Origin: Actinomycetota bacterium
GTDB taxonomy: Bacteria; Actinomycetota; Actinomycetes; Streptosporangiales; Streptosporangiaceae
DNA length: 6,493 nucleotides
Assembly: GCA_003140115.1 (NCBI GenBank)
Contig: PLIQ01000119.1
Coordinates: 6,490-12,982 of the forward strand
Direction: 5' to 3'
Shown piece after piece: positions 5,861 through 6,493 of this stretch (its first letter is position 1; every line of letters starts with the position of its first letter). The notes beneath the pieces are model-generated. The model made no database searches and was not told the origin of the DNA. It was given only the letters and a program-made list of their open reading frames with translations. A program made the position numbers and the translations under genes.

Positions 5861-6493
5861 TTATCCGCCTCCCTGGCGGTCGTCTCGTAGGTGCCCGCGC
5901 AGGGTGGTGGCGGTGTACTCGGTCCGGTGCAGGCCCCGGGCCTGCAGGATCGGAACCACGTGGTCGGTGAACCGCTCGAGCGAGCCGGGTAGCGTGGTCG
6001 GTTGCAGGGTAAAGCCGTCGCTTGCGCCCTCGGCCAGCCAGGCCTCGATGAGGTTGGCGAACTGCTCCGGGGTGCCGGTGAACTCCAGCCCGCCGGGCAG
6101 GCCGGTGAGCTCGTCGGCGACCTGGCGGAAGGTCTTGCCGGTCTCCCGTCCGCGCCGCACGACATCGTCGGTACGGCTGGTGCGGTTCGCCGCCGCGATG
6201 GCGGCCTCGGACAGCGGCTGGTCCGGATCGATCAGTGCGGCGTCGAGCCCGGCGTTGTGAGCCAGGTTGCGCCAGCGGAACTCGGGATCGACTCGGTCTT
6301 CCAGGTCGGCCCGCAGGGCCCGCGCCTCGGCCTCGGTGCTGCCGAGTACGAACGCCACGCCGGGCAGCACGAGCACGTCGTCCGGGTCCCGCCCGTGGCG
6401 GCGGGCGGTCTCCCGGACCGATTCGCGGAAGCGGCGCCCGGACGGGATGTCCGGCTGCGCGGTGAAGACCATGTCGGCGGTCTTCCCGGCCAG
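5861..6493 (-). CDS. LLM-class flavin-dependent monooxygenase, C-terminal part (runs off right edge)
   Basis: The last 210 residues of a bacterial-luciferase-like monooxygenase, open from the window edge to a TAA at 5863-5861; the N-terminus lies outside. The visible part starts LAGKTADMVFTAQP, a typical core strand of the NtaA/SnaA/DszA/DmoA subfamily. It continues with a helical insertion (RESVRETARRHGRDPDDVLVLPG recognisable in parts), GSTEAEARALRADLEDRV, then FTGTPEQFANLIEAWLAEG (about 138-156) and the highly typical end GFTLQPTTLPGSLERFTDHV followed by VPILQARGLHR. Members use FMNH2 supplied by a partner reductase, plus O2, to oxidise nitrilotriacetate-type, organosulfur or related compounds, often releasing an aldehyde; the substrate here is unknown. 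No reductase gene is in the window. The aldehyde dehydrogenase follows immediately, which fits a two-step oxidation. The internal ATG at 6472 is not the start, because family sequence continues upstream of it. Confidence 0.92.
   Translation of the reverse strand: MAGKTADMVFTAQPDIPSGRRFRESVRETARRHGRDPDDVLVLPGVAFVLGSTEAEARALRADLEDRVDPEFRWRNLAHNAGLDAALIDPDQPLSEAAIAAANRTSRTDDVVRRGRETGKTFRQVADELTGLPGGLEFTGTPEQFANLIEAWLAEGASDGFTLQPTTLPGSLERFTDHVVPILQARGLHRTEYTATTLRGHLRDDRQGGG
5868..5874 (-). promoter_or_regulatory. strong Shine-Dalgarno at the end of the monooxygenase gene
   Basis: AGGGAGG on the minus strand lies inside the last codons of the monooxygenase gene. It is seven bases before a TTG (5860-5858) that directly abuts the TAA stop (5863-5861), giving the junction TAATTG. 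This either sets a TTG start for the aldehyde dehydrogenase or recruits ribosomes that re-initiate at ATG 5824 or 5815. It supports translational coupling of the two genes. Confidence 0.5.

Noticed and set aside
5075..5890. Long plus-strand open frame opposite the aldehyde dehydrogenase
   Set aside because: It is antisense to all catalytic motifs of the dehydrogenase and has no domain of its own.

Overview
The window comes from a high-GC actinomycete-type genome. Codons end overwhelmingly in G or C, GTG and TTG occur as plausible starts, and one gene carries the rare Leu codon TTA. The protein families (APH-type kinase, GYD-domain protein, FadD/DmdB-like acyl-CoA ligase, FitA/VapB-PIN pair, LLM flavin monooxygenase) fit Streptosporangiales, Frankia or Streptomyces-like bacteria. 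The sequence does not allow a genus call.

Layout, left to right. (1) Positions 1-363, minus strand: the N-terminal 121 residues of an unrecognised protein that runs off the left edge. (2) 449-1812, minus strand: a probable two-gene operon, a GYD-domain protein followed by an aminoglycoside-phosphotransferase-family kinase. The 3' end of the kinase gene runs into a 53-bp AT-rich imperfect palindrome that supplies its last codons and stop. (3) 1813-1947: a divergent control region holding a 23-bp inverted repeat (8-bp perfect arms) and three tandem copies of a 10-bp repeat that ends at the ribosome-binding site of the next gene. (4) 1948-3543, plus strand: a complete acyl-CoA synthetase of the medium-chain/DmdB-like branch. 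(5) 3571-4243, plus strand: a VapBC-type toxin-antitoxin module with its own AT-rich promoter, a palindrome between -35 and -10, and probably a leaderless antitoxin mRNA. (6) 4256-6493, minus strand: an aldehyde dehydrogenase downstream of an LLM-class flavin monooxygenase that runs off the right edge. They are probably co-transcribed, with the monooxygenase first.

Functionally, the monooxygenase and aldehyde dehydrogenase form a plausible oxidative catabolic pair (oxygenative cleavage giving an aldehyde, then oxidation to the acid). The acyl-CoA ligase could activate a resulting acid, but it lies on the other strand beyond the toxin-antitoxin module, so a shared pathway is only inference. 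No tRNA, rRNA, CRISPR array, transposase or phage gene is visible. The most unusual features are the palindromic element forming the 3' end of the kinase gene and the compact leaderless operator/promoter of the toxin-antitoxin module. I did not find a clearly new multi-gene system.
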